From Candidatus Latescibacterota bacterium (GTDB taxonomy: Bacteria > Latescibacterota > UBA2968 > UBA8231), in NCBI GenBank assembly GCA_022819745.1, contig JAJEGS010000018.1:1-64000 (forward strand): a stretch of DNA of 64,000 bases. Reading direction: 5' to 3'. Within the stretch, counting starts at the first letter, position 1, and each line of letters opens with the position of its first letter. Positions 25,431-33,992 of the stretch are shown here, in pieces. The notes under the pieces are model-generated. The model was not told the DNA's origin, searched no databases, and saw only the letters and a list, made by a program, of their open reading frames with translations. Position numbers and translations under genes: made by a program.

Positions 25431-26135
25431 ATGAAGCGAGCCAAGCCAAAGTCCGAACTTGGCCAATACTTGTATTCTATACTGACTGTCGTAGGTTTGT
25501 TTTTGGTCATTCGCACCAGTGTGGTGCAGGCCTTTTACATTCCTTCCAGTTCGATGGAAGATACGCTCTTGGTGGGCGATTATCTGCTGGCCAACAAGTT
25601 TGTCTATGGTGTTCCGGTCGATGTGCCCCTGACGAGCATTTCTCTCTTCCGCCTGCCTGCACTCAAGGAACCGCAGCCGGGCGACATTGTCATTTTTCGC
25701 TCTCCGCAGGACGAGGGGCGCGACTTGATCAAGCGCTGCGTGGCCGTTGGGGGTCAAGAAGTTCACATCATCAATAAAGTGCTCCACGTCGATGGCAAGC
25801 CGGTGCAAGAGCCCCCGCTAGCCAAGCACACCGACCGGGCGTACTATCCGCGTGAGCTCAATCCCCGCGACAACTTTGGTCCGTATATTGTGCCCGAAGA
25901 CCATTTCTTTATGATGGGTGACAACCGCGACAACAGTTCGGACAGCCGCTATTTTCGCGCCGTGCCCAAGCGGTTGATCAAGGGCAAGGCCATGAATATC
26001 TATTGGTCGTGGGAACCCGACACCCGAGGGCCTTACTATCGGGGCTTGACGTCCCTGCCCGCGGTGGTGGCCACCTTTATCTGGCGGCTGCCCAGCCGAG
26101 TGCGCTACGGGCGTCTCGGCGACGTGATCTACTAG
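25431..26135 (+). CDS. lepB: Signal peptidase I
   Basis: The 234-residue inner-membrane protease cleaves signal peptides of exported proteins. One N-terminal membrane segment (about 12-34, LYSILTVVGLFLVIRTSVV) leads to FYIPSSSMEDTL with the nucleophile S41 before Met, RDLIKRCVAVGG with the general base K101, and a C-terminal FMMGDNRDNSSDSRYF box. All catalytic motifs are intact. It ends 12 bp before the proteasomal ATPase gene and may share its transcript. The signal peptides seen on several neighbouring proteins would be its substrates. Confidence 0.96.
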   Translation: MKRAKPKSELGQYLYSILTVVGLFLVIRTSVVQAFYIPSSSMEDTLLVGDYLLANKFVYGVPVDVPLTSISLFRLPALKEPQPGDIVIFRSPQDEGRDLIKRCVAVGGQEVHIINKVLHVDGKPVQEPPLAKHTDRAYYPRELNPRDNFGPYIVPEDHFFMMGDNRDNSSDSRYFRAVPKRLIKGKAMNIYWSWEPDTRGPYYRGLTSLPAVVATFIWRLPSRVRYGRLGDVIY

Positions 26136-26147
26136 TGAGAGGATGCC

Positions 26148-27842
26148 ATGAACCGCAGGGAATCGCACGAATACGACAAGGCCCAAGAGCCGGAGGAGCA
26201 GGTCGCCGAGCCGTTGCGCTTGGTTGATCAGTTGCTCGCGCTAGCTCCGGACCGCGACCCCGCTCGGCCCCTGCTGTACCGCCTCCGGCGTCAGCTCATG
26301 GAGCGAGAGATTTCCTTTCAGGAGGCGCGTCGGGCGCTCGTGGAGATGGAAGCCGCGCTAGAGAAGGTGACGGCACCGGCCAACCGCGTCGGTATCTTTC
26401 TCGGCATGCCGAGCGAGGGGATTGCCACGGTTTTCGTCGGCAGTGCCGAGTACTACGCCAACATTGACCCACGCGTCGATGTGTCCCAGCTCAAGGTCGG
26501 CTGCCGGGTGCTGGTAAACGAAGCATACGCGGTCGTCGGCAACTTGGGGCACAGCCCCTCTGGGCCGGTGGCCAAGGTCGGCGATTTACTCCCGGAGGGC
26601 CGGTTGCGGATTGCCCAAGCGCACGGCACGCAGGAAGTGGTCGTGGAGCGCGCTGCGGAATTGGCTGACGCGGACTTGCAAATCGGCGACGAGGTGCGGA
26701 TGGATCCGGCCTACAAGGTCGCGCTGGAAGTTTTGCAGTCGGCTGAGAGCAAGGAGTACTTTATTGAGGACGTTCCTCCAACTCCTTGGGAGAGCATCGG
26801 CGGCCAGCAAGAGGCGATTGAGGCCATCCGCGACACCATTGAACTGCCCGCGTTGCACCCCCAACTCTTCGAGCGCTTCGAGTACTCGACGCCCAAGGGC
26901 TTCCTGCTCTACGGCCCTCCGGGCTGCGGCAAGACCCTCATCGGCAAGGCCACGGCGTACAACTTGGTGCAGCACATGCGCGAAGTCGAGGGCTTGGAGT
27001 TGGAAGAGTACTTCATGCACATCAAGGGGCCGGAGATCCTCAACATGTGGCTCGGCGAGACTGAGCGCATGGTGCGCGAGGTCTTTGCCCAAGCGCGCCA
27101 AAAGCGCAAGGAAGGCTACTTGCCCTTTGTCTTTATCGACGAAGCCGAGTCAATCTTGGGCACTCGGCGCTCGATGCGCAGCCACAACATCTCCAATACG
27201 GTCGTGCCGATGTTTTGCACTGAGATGGACGGCATTGAGTCGCTGCAAGACGTGGTGCTGATTTTGGCCTCCAACCGCCACGATCTGATTGACCCGGCCG
27301 TGCTCCGGCCCGGCCGCATCGATCGCAAAATCAAGGTGGCGCGTCCCAACTACGAGGCGGCTGGCGACATTTTGGGCATTTACCTCAAGCCCGAACTGCC
27401 GATCGATCACGCCGAGGTGGAGCAGCACGGCGGTGAGGCGGCTGCGCGCGAGGCCCTGATACAGGAGGGGCTAGACGAGTTGTTTTCCAAAGGCGAAGAG
27501 GCCCGCTTCTTGGAGGTGTCGCTGCGCAGCGGTCGCCAGGAAGTACTCTATCGCGGCGACCTGATTTCTGGGGCCATCATCGCCTCGGTCGTCTCGCGGG
27601 CCAAGGAAATGGCGATCAAGCGCGCCATTGCCGAGGGCGACCCCGAAGGCGGGATCTGCAGCGAGGATTTGCGGCAGGCGACGCGGGCTGAATACCGCGA
27701 AAACGAGGTGTTCCCACCCTCGGACAGCGTCGAGGACTGGCTCAAACTGCTCGACTACGAGCCGGAAAACGTGGTGAGGGTGATACCCGTTAGACCCCAG
27801 CCGGAAAAAACACCGGAAAAGCGCATCGGCCAGGTGATCTGA
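26148..27842 (+). CDS. mpa: Proteasome-associated AAA ATPase (Mpa/ARC)
   Basis: The 564-residue AAA ATPase should recognise pupylated proteins, unfold them and feed them to the 20S proteasome. The order is a predicted coiled coil (about 45-78), OB-type domains (about 80-200), then the AAA module with Walker A GPPGCGKT (256-263), Walker B FVFIDEAE (327-334) and sensor/Arg-finger region LRPGRIDRKI. The C-terminus reads GQVI, where actinobacterial Mpa ends GQYL and docks that tail into the proteasome alpha ring. Tyr is therefore replaced by Val here. It starts the tightly packed Pup locus; dop follows after 8 bp. Confidence 0.95.
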   Translation: MNRRESHEYDKAQEPEEQVAEPLRLVDQLLALAPDRDPARPLLYRLRRQLMEREISFQEARRALVEMEAALEKVTAPANRVGIFLGMPSEGIATVFVGSAEYYANIDPRVDVSQLKVGCRVLVNEAYAVVGNLGHSPSGPVAKVGDLLPEGRLRIAQAHGTQEVVVERAAELADADLQIGDEVRMDPAYKVALEVLQSAESKEYFIEDVPPTPWESIGGQQEAIEAIRDTIELPALHPQLFERFEYSTPKGFLLYGPPGCGKTLIGKATAYNLVQHMREVEGLELEEYFMHIKGPEILNMWLGETERMVREVFAQARQKRKEGYLPFVFIDEAESILGTRRSMRSHNISNTVVPMFCTEMDGIESLQDVVLILASNRHDLIDPAVLRPGRIDRKIKVARPNYEAAGDILGIYLKPELPIDHAEVEQHGGEAAAREALIQEGLDELFSKGEEARFLEVSLRSGRQEVLYRGDLISGAIIASVVSRAKEMAIKRAIAEGDPEGGICSEDLRQATRAEYRENEVFPPSDSVEDWLKLLDYEPENVVRVIPVRPQPEKTPEKRIGQVI

Positions 27843-27850
27843 CTCTGCTC

Positions 27851-29395
27851 ATGCAGCGGCTCTGCGGGCTAGAAACCGAGTACGGCATCCAGGTTGATGA
27901 GGACGAGTCCATGGACGTGGTGGTAGAGTCCATGGAATTGATCCGCTGCTATGTGCGCCAAGATTTTGTCGCGCTGTGGAATTACGCGCTCGAAAACCCC
28001 CGGCTCGATATGCGTGGCTTTGAGGTCGCCGAACTCCTCAACGACAAAGACGAGACCGTCCACTTGCAGAAGGATCGCCAGCGCCGGATCCAGCTCGCGG
28101 ACTTGAAAAGCGACCTGATCGTCCACAACGGTGCGCGCCTGTACAACGATCACACCCACCCGGAATTTTCCACCCCAGAATGCTATAGTCTCCGCGATTT
28201 GGTAGCCGTTGATCGCGCCGGGGAGCGGATTCTCCTCCAGTGTGCGCGTCAGCGCACCGAAGACCGCGGCCGCGGCGTGGTGCGTCTATACAAAAACAAT
28301 ACTGACTTTGAGGGGCACAGCTACGGCTGCCACGAGAATTTCCTACTCAGCCGCGACATGCCCTTCCAGCAGGTGATTGACGGGCTGCTGCCCTTTGTGG
28401 TGACGCGGCAAATTTTTGCCGGGGCCGGCAAGGTCGGCGTCGAACAAGACACCCGGGCGCGTCCTGCCACCTACCAGCTAAGCCAGCGTGCAGACTTTTT
28501 CGAGGTCATCGCCAGCGTCGATACCATGCACCGCCGCCCACTAGTCAACACCCGCGACGAGCCGCACGCCGATCCAGCGCAATACCGCCGCCTGCACCTG
28601 ATCATCGGCGACGCCAACATGTGCGAATACGCCACTGCGCTCAAGGTCGGCACAGCTTCCTTGGTGCTGGACCTGCTAGAGGCCGGTGCATTGCCTTCGT
28701 TTACCTTGGCCGATCCGATTGGCGCACTCAAGGCCATTTCCCGCGACGAGTCCCAGCAGTGGCCAGTGGCCTTGGTCGAGGGGAAGGTGAGTTCGGCGCT
28801 GGAGATACAGACGGCCTTTATGGCGGCGGCGACGCGAGTTTTTCAGGGCCGCGACGAGGAGACCGATTGGGTGCTTGCGGCTTGGCGCGATGTGTTGGAC
28901 TCCCTCGCGCGCGACCCACAAGAGCTGGTGGGACGCCTCGACTGGGTGACCAAAAAATGGCTGTTGGATGCGTTTGCCGAGTCCGAGGGGCTCGATTGGG
29001 AACGGCTGGAGGACCGCGCGTGGCTGCAAAGCCAAGACCTCGAATACCACAACATAGACCCGGCTGAGGGGCTATATCCGACGCTTGAAGCCGCTGGCCA
29101 AGTGGAGCGCGTCGTCTCCGAGGAGGAGGTGGGTTGGGCGTTGGTCAATCCGCCGGAGGACACGCGGGCTTACTTCCGCGGCAAGATGTTGCAGAAATTT
29201 GCTGCCGCAGTGCGCTCGCTCAACTGGGACAGCATTGAGCTGGACCTCGACGGCCGCACCGAGGTCATCGACCTCAAGGCTTGTGTCAGTCGAGAGACAG
29301 CGGCTTATTATAATCAAGCCTTAGACGCGGCGGCGAGCGTTGAGGATTTGCTCGTTAGACTGGGTAGAAAACCAAAACCGGAGGTGGCACCATGA
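27851..29395 (+). CDS. dop: Dop, Pup deamidase/depupylase
   Basis: The 514-residue member of the glutamine-synthetase-like Pup ligase family should convert the C-terminal Gln of Pup to Glu and remove Pup from proteins. Metal Glu lies in GLETEYG (E8). HNGARLYNDHTHPEFSTPEC has the catalytic Asp (D100) in the Dop-type NDHxHPExS setting rather than the PafA type. DMRGFEVAELLND and NPPEDTRAYFRG are further Dop marks. YGCHENFLLSR and NTRDEPHAD are shared with PafA. It is longer than the second paralogue at 31117, as expected for Dop with its extra loop. The pup gene overlaps its stop by four bases, so coupled translation is likely. Confidence 0.95.
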   Translation: MQRLCGLETEYGIQVDEDESMDVVVESMELIRCYVRQDFVALWNYALENPRLDMRGFEVAELLNDKDETVHLQKDRQRRIQLADLKSDLIVHNGARLYNDHTHPEFSTPECYSLRDLVAVDRAGERILLQCARQRTEDRGRGVVRLYKNNTDFEGHSYGCHENFLLSRDMPFQQVIDGLLPFVVTRQIFAGAGKVGVEQDTRARPATYQLSQRADFFEVIASVDTMHRRPLVNTRDEPHADPAQYRRLHLIIGDANMCEYATALKVGTASLVLDLLEAGALPSFTLADPIGALKAISRDESQQWPVALVEGKVSSALEIQTAFMAAATRVFQGRDEETDWVLAAWRDVLDSLARDPQELVGRLDWVTKKWLLDAFAESEGLDWERLEDRAWLQSQDLEYHNIDPAEGLYPTLEAAGQVERVVSEEEVGWALVNPPEDTRAYFRGKMLQKFAAAVRSLNWDSIELDLDGRTEVIDLKACVSRETAAYYNQALDAAASVEDLLVRLGRKPKPEVAP

Positions 29396-29583
29396 GCGAT
29401 TTTATTGAGTACCGGGAGCGCGCGCCCCGGCCCACCAAGCCGATCGACGACAACGACGACGGGCCAGACACCGGCCCGCGCCGGCCGCGGGTCGAGCGCC
29501 CCAGCACGGACGACATCCTCAAGCGGATGCGCCGCGTAGATCCGAATCAGGCGCGCCGCTACCGCCAGCGCACCGGACAGTAG
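29392..29583 (+). CDS. pup: Prokaryotic ubiquitin-like protein, UBact-type Pup
   Basis: The 63-residue modifier would be ligated through its C-terminal residue to lysines of target proteins. It is acidic and probably disordered at first (KPIDDNDDGPDTGPR), then has a helical PSTDDILKRMRRVDPNQ and ends RRYRQRTGQ. The C-terminus is Gly-Gln, so Dop must deamidate it before use. Actinobacterial Pup ends Gly-Gly-Gln or -Glu; the RYRQRxGx ending is what I recall of UBact proteins in Nitrospinota, Latescibacterota and related phyla. Two Lys (K16, K44) could permit self-modification. Its ATG overlaps the dop stop in ATGA. Position between dop and prcB is decisive. Confidence 0.95.
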   Translation: MSDFIEYRERAPRPTKPIDDNDDGPDTGPRRPRVERPSTDDILKRMRRVDPNQARRYRQRTGQ

Positions 29584-29589
29584 TTGCCG

Positions 29590-30348
29590 ATGGAAAGCTG
29601 CGATTTCCTCGACTTGCTCAAGGAGCGGGGGCTTTTGCCCGCCGCCCCAGTCGCCGCTACGGAAACGTCCTTGCAGCCGGTTGAGGGCACCACGATTGTA
29701 GCGGTGCGTTGCGCCGATGGGGTGGTGGTGGCTGGCGACCGCCGCGCTACGATGGGCAACTCGGTGGTGTACGACCGCGCCGACAAAGTGCTGATCATCG
29801 ACGACGAAGCGGTTATGGCCATTGCCGGCTCGCCAGGGGTGGCGTGGGACATTGCGCGGATGCTGGAAATGTCGGTGCAGTACTACCGCCGCAGCCAGCT
29901 ACAAGGGCTGAGCTTGGACGGCAAGGTGCGGACGTTGTCGCGGCTGTTGCGCCAGAATTTGCCGCTGGCCATGCAGGGGATTGGCGCGGTGGTGCCGATT
30001 TTCGCGGCCTTTGACCACGTGGCCGCGGAGGGCAAAATTTTCTTTTACGACCTCTTGGGGGCTGAATTCGAGTGCGTGGATTTCTGCGCCACCGGGTCGG
30101 GCGCACACATCGTGCGCGGCGCGCTGTACTACCAAAATCGCTGGGGGCCGCAGCCACTGCGGGAAATGGCCGGGGAGCAGGCGGTCGAGCTGGTGCTCAA
30201 GATGCTGGAGACAGCCGCTGAATACGACACGGCTACCGGCGGCTTCCGCGAGGCCGCGCACATCTTTCCCCAGGTCGTGCAGGTGACGGCCGCGGGCTTG
30301 AATACCGTGCCTGAAGTGGATTTGGCCGCGTTCTACCAAAGGGCTTGA
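29590..30348 (+). CDS. prcB: 20S proteasome beta subunit
   Basis: The 252-residue catalytic subunit is an N-terminal nucleophile hydrolase made as a precursor. A short propeptide (33 residues from ATG 29590) ends PVEG, and TTIVAVRCADGVVVAGDRRATMG follows, so autocleavage should expose Thr34 as Thr1. The Asp in GDRRAT and Lys in DRADKVLIIDD complete the usual active-site triad. GSGAHIVRGALY is a family mark. A TTG at 29584, next to the pup stop, is an alternative start. The length and propeptide are in the range of bacterial beta subunits. The alpha gene follows after 5 bp. Confidence 0.95.
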   Translation: MESCDFLDLLKERGLLPAAPVAATETSLQPVEGTTIVAVRCADGVVVAGDRRATMGNSVVYDRADKVLIIDDEAVMAIAGSPGVAWDIARMLEMSVQYYRRSQLQGLSLDGKVRTLSRLLRQNLPLAMQGIGAVVPIFAAFDHVAAEGKIFFYDLLGAEFECVDFCATGSGAHIVRGALYYQNRWGPQPLREMAGEQAVELVLKMLETAAEYDTATGGFREAAHIFPQVVQVTAAGLNTVPEVDLAAFYQRA

Positions 30349-30353
30349 GGGGC

Positions 30354-31115
30354 ATGTTAGAAGAACCTTATCGCTGGGTCGAGGCCATCAACAACCGCCG
30401 CGAGTACGTGGAAGACCAACTCGCGAGCGGCAGTCCGGTAGTGGGCACGATGTATGCCGATGGGGTACTGCTGCTGACGGCTACCCCAGGCCCGCGCAAG
30501 CTCTTTGAGGTGTACGACGAGATCGCCTTCGCGGCCGTGGGACACCCGGCCGACATCGAGAAGCTGCGCAAAGCTGTCATCGACATCGCGCATCTTGAAG
30601 GATTCAACCTATCGGCCAACGACGTGACCTTGCAGCGGTTGGTCAGCTTTGGCATCGGCCCGCTGATGAAGGCGGCTTTCGACGAGTTGTTTCGCTCGCC
30701 CTTTGTCGCCCGCGTGATGATGGCCGAGCTAGACCCGGATGGCGGCGGAGACGCCTTTTTTACTATTGACGCCGATGGGTCTTTTGCCCAAAGTGGTGGA
30801 GCGGCGGCCATCAGCGGCAACGCAGAGAGCGCACAGGCCATGACGGCACAACTGCAAACGGTCAGCCCAGAGCTTCCCCTCGACCAAGCCTTGGGCGCGG
30901 CGCTGGAAGTGTGGGGGTTGGGCCGGCTGACCCTCGACGCCCGCGATGGAGAGGTGCCCAGTGCGGAGGCGGTGCGCGATTTTCTCAAGGGCGGTTTGCA
31001 AGGGCTGACAGTCGAGGCCGCGGTGCTCGACCGCGAGCGCGCCGCCAAGTCGAAGTTCCGCCTGCTCAGCGCGGAACAACTAGCCGAGCCACTCGCTTCC
31101 TACTTCGAGGTCTAG
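30354..31115 (+). CDS. prcA: 20S proteasome alpha subunit
   Basis: The 253-residue subunit forms the outer, gating ring of the 20S proteasome. It has LEEPYRWVEAINNRREYVEDQLASGSPVVG with the N-terminal helix used for gating, ADGVLLLTATPGPRKLFEVYDEIAFAAVG typical of bacterial alpha subunits, and GLGRLTLDARDGEVPSAE near the end. No N-terminal Thr is expected or seen. ATG 30354 has GAGG just upstream; a TTG at 30345 is less likely. pafA starts 1 bp after its stop, so the alpha gene is part of the same operon. Confidence 0.94.
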   Translation: MLEEPYRWVEAINNRREYVEDQLASGSPVVGTMYADGVLLLTATPGPRKLFEVYDEIAFAAVGHPADIEKLRKAVIDIAHLEGFNLSANDVTLQRLVSFGIGPLMKAAFDELFRSPFVARVMMAELDPDGGGDAFFTIDADGSFAQSGGAAAISGNAESAQAMTAQLQTVSPELPLDQALGAALEVWGLGRLTLDARDGEVPSAEAVRDFLKGGLQGLTVEAAVLDRERAAKSKFRLLSAEQLAEPLASYFEV

Positions 31116-31116
31116 T

Positions 31117-32544
31117 ATGGAAGGTCGCATTTACGGGCTAGAAACCGAGTACGGCTGTCTGCCGCCGGCTTCGGATCCCTTTTTGAGTCCCGATTTCGTG
31201 TCGATAAAGGCCAAAGACTGCGTGTTCTACCGCGATCAATTGGGCATTGTCGATATGCACTATCGGGGCCGCGACGAGCCGCCCGGCAACGGCGGATTTC
31301 TCTTCAACGGCGGGCGCTTGTACATCGACATGGGCCACGTCGAATACGCCACTCCAGAATGCACCGGGATTTTTGATTTGGTGGCTGCCGACCGGGCGGG
31401 CGAGCGGTTGGTGCAGCGCGCGCTAGATCAGCTTGGCTTGGCCGATAGCGCGGCCTTTTTCAAGAACAATATCGACCACTACACAGGGGCTACGTTTGGC
31501 TGCCACGAAAACTATCTCGTGCGGCGGGAGGTGCCGTTTTCGCAAGTGCTGCTGCCGACCATGCTGCCCTTTTTCGTCACCCGCCAGATATTCGCCGGTG
31601 CTGGTCGCGTGGGTTGCCACACGGATATTTTCGAGTACGGCAATGCCGAGGACGAAGGCGTTGGATTCCAACTGTCGCAGCGGGCCGACCACATCGTCAC
31701 CGAGATCTACCAGTGGATTCAGTTCAGCCGCGCGATCATCAACACGCGCGACGAACCGCTAGCCGACTGGGGGCTATACCGCCGCTTGCACCTGTTGGTA
31801 GGCGACTCGAATATGATGGAGTACGCCACGGCCCTGAAGGTGGGGACCACGGCCTTGGTATTGCAGCTTTTGGAAGAGCAAGAGCGCGTGATCTGCGACG
31901 ACATCAAGCTCCTCGACCCGGTGCAGGCCATCCGCGACATTTCGCGCGACATGACCTATCGCTGGGAAGTGCAGCTAGAGGACGGTCGCTACACTACGGC
32001 TACGGAGATCCAGCGCGCGTATCTCGACTTAGCCGAGCGCCATTTGCGCGGCCGGGACGAAGAGGGCGATTGGGTGTTGGACGAGTGGCGCTTTGTCATC
32101 GACGCCTTAGAGCACGATCCTGGGTGCTTGGTCGATCGCGTCGATTGGGTGGCTAAGAAGTGGCTGTTGGAATACTTCATGCGGGAAGAGGGATTGGACT
32201 GGCAGGATACTTGGATCCAAAGTTTGGATTTGGAATACCACAATCTCAACGCGGCGCGGAGTCTCTATTTTGATCTGTACGAGCGCGGGATGGTTAAGCG
32301 AGTAGTAAGCGACGAGCAGATCAACCAAGCCATTACGCATCCCCCGGTTGATACCCGCGCCTGCGCTCGTTCCCATGTGATGAGATCGCTGACTGACCAG
32401 AAGACGCGCTACCAAATCGATTGGGATTCCATTTGCGTGGGCGACGATAAATTCCTCAGCCTCGACGACCCTTTTCTCACCTATGGCCGCGAAGCCGAAG
32501 TCTTCATCCGCGAATGCCGGCAGATGCCGATTGATAAGTTTTGA
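31117..32544 (+). CDS. pafA: PafA, Pup-protein ligase
   Basis: The 475-residue paralogue of Dop should ligate deamidated Pup to lysines of target proteins using ATP. The metal Glu lies in GLETEYG (E9). FNGGRLYIDMGHVEYATPEC has the catalytic Asp (D71) in the PafA-type setting. YGCHENYLVRR-like FGCHENYLV, NTRDEPLAD and VDWVAKKWLLEYF are family marks, and the C-terminal DPFLTYG resembles the DPF seen in PafA. It lacks the extra loop of Dop and is shorter. It closes the locus; a restriction-modification pair begins 122 bp further on. Confidence 0.94.
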   Translation: MEGRIYGLETEYGCLPPASDPFLSPDFVSIKAKDCVFYRDQLGIVDMHYRGRDEPPGNGGFLFNGGRLYIDMGHVEYATPECTGIFDLVAADRAGERLVQRALDQLGLADSAAFFKNNIDHYTGATFGCHENYLVRREVPFSQVLLPTMLPFFVTRQIFAGAGRVGCHTDIFEYGNAEDEGVGFQLSQRADHIVTEIYQWIQFSRAIINTRDEPLADWGLYRRLHLLVGDSNMMEYATALKVGTTALVLQLLEEQERVICDDIKLLDPVQAIRDISRDMTYRWEVQLEDGRYTTATEIQRAYLDLAERHLRGRDEEGDWVLDEWRFVIDALEHDPGCLVDRVDWVAKKWLLEYFMREEGLDWQDTWIQSLDLEYHNLNAARSLYFDLYERGMVKRVVSDEQINQAITHPPVDTRACARSHVMRSLTDQKTRYQIDWDSICVGDDKFLSLDDPFLTYGREAEVFIRECRQMPIDKF

Positions 32545-32666
32545 TGTATGCCGCTGGGCTGGCGCTGACGTATTTTCCATACAAAAGATGAATATTCTCA
32601 TTCAAGGGACACAGCAGAACATCATGTCCCTATGGAATGAACCTTGAGTTTGTAGAGGAAGAACGC

Positions 32667-33992
32667 ATGAGTGCTGTTAGTTACTTTGGCACATTGCGGA
32701 AAGCATTGTGTGCCGATTTGGATTTTCACGGTACAGACGGCAAGTATGCCTCGCATGGTTGGCATCCGTTCCCCGCCAAGTTTCCGCCGCAATTGCCCCA
32801 ATTTTTCATTGAGCATCTTTCGGATGTGGAAGATGTAGTTTTCGATCCGATGCTTGGTTCGGGGACGACGCTGGTGGAAGCTGTGCGACTGGGACGTCGC
32901 GTGATAGGTTGCGATATCGATCCGTTGGCACGAATGATTGCGGCGGCCAAGCTGACACCTATGAAAGCGGCAAAAACTCTGCAAGCCGGATATCGAATTA
33001 TCGACGCGGCAAAGCGCGATTATTGGCAAAACCGTGACGATCTAGAAAGGGAGCTAAATCTGCGTTTCGATGAGAAAACTAGTGAGTTTATCAACTACTG
33101 GTTTCTGCCCCAGCAGCAGTTGGAGTTGATCGCGCTTTTGAAGAACATTGAATCCCTGCCCGAGTATTCGGAGGACTCTGATATATCGCAGAGTCAGGAA
33201 AGGATACGAGATTTTCTTAAGATAGTTTTTTCTTCGACGATCATCGCCAAATCCGGGGGGGTTTCGCTCGCTCGCGATCTGGCGCATACGCGTCCCCACA
33301 GGGACACCGAGAAGAATCCGAATTCGGCGTTTGTCGAATTTGCTAAGCGTTTAGAACGCAATCTCATTGCGTACGATAGGAGCCGTTTGAAATCCCGGAC
33401 AATGGACACGCCTTTTCAGATTCGAGCGGCTAGCGCAGAAAAGACCGGATTGGCAAATGCAAGCGTTGACTTGATTGTGACGTCGCCGCCTTACGCCAAT
33501 AATGCGATTGACTATATGCGGGCGCACAAGTTTTCGCTAGTGTGGTTTGGTTGGAAGATAGACGATCTCACCAAGATTCGCGCCCGGTACTTGGGACACG
33601 ATGCCGCATCCGGCGAGGAGTACGATCATTTGCCAGAACAATGTAAAAAAACGCTGGCAAGACTGACTGAACTCGACTCGAAAAAAGCGATGGCCTTGCG
33701 CCGATATTTCGGCGAGATGTCTGCCGTGATCGCAGAGATGCAGCGGGTTTTAAAAAAAGGCAAGGCGGCCGTGATTGTCGTCGGTACCTCGCATCTACGC
33801 GGTATGGATGTCGAGACGCAAAGGGGGCTCGCTGCCATTGGAGAAAAAGTCGGTTTTGACTTGGCAGGAATCGGTGTCCGCCGCTTGGATCGAGACAAGC
33901 GTATGATGCCAGCGCGCTGGGGCAATAAGCGACACTCACAGATTGAGGAACGGATGCACGAAGAGTACGTGATTGGATTGGTGAAACCGTAA
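32667..33992 (+). CDS. DNA methyltransferase, N4-cytosine type, of the NgoMIV-like R-M pair
   Basis: The 441-residue methylase should protect host sites of the adjacent restriction enzyme. The AdoMet motif DPMLGSGTTL lies near residue 54, and the catalytic motif TSPPYANNAIDY near residue 277. TSPPY favours N4-cytosine methylation over N6-adenine. LKKGKAAVIVVG and KRMMPARWGNKRHSQIEERM complete the fold. ATG 32667 has GAGGAA six bases upstream; an ATG at 32637 adds ten residues and is less likely. Its stop shares one base with the endonuclease start (TAATG), so both are made together. Confidence 0.92.
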   Translation: MSAVSYFGTLRKALCADLDFHGTDGKYASHGWHPFPAKFPPQLPQFFIEHLSDVEDVVFDPMLGSGTTLVEAVRLGRRVIGCDIDPLARMIAAAKLTPMKAAKTLQAGYRIIDAAKRDYWQNRDDLERELNLRFDEKTSEFINYWFLPQQQLELIALLKNIESLPEYSEDSDISQSQERIRDFLKIVFSSTIIAKSGGVSLARDLAHTRPHRDTEKNPNSAFVEFAKRLERNLIAYDRSRLKSRTMDTPFQIRAASAEKTGLANASVDLIVTSPPYANNAIDYMRAHKFSLVWFGWKIDDLTKIRARYLGHDAASGEEYDHLPEQCKKTLARLTELDSKKAMALRRYFGEMSAVIAEMQRVLKKGKAAVIVVGTSHLRGMDVETQRGLAAIGEKVGFDLAGIGVRRLDRDKRMMPARWGNKRHSQIEERMHEEYVIGLVKP

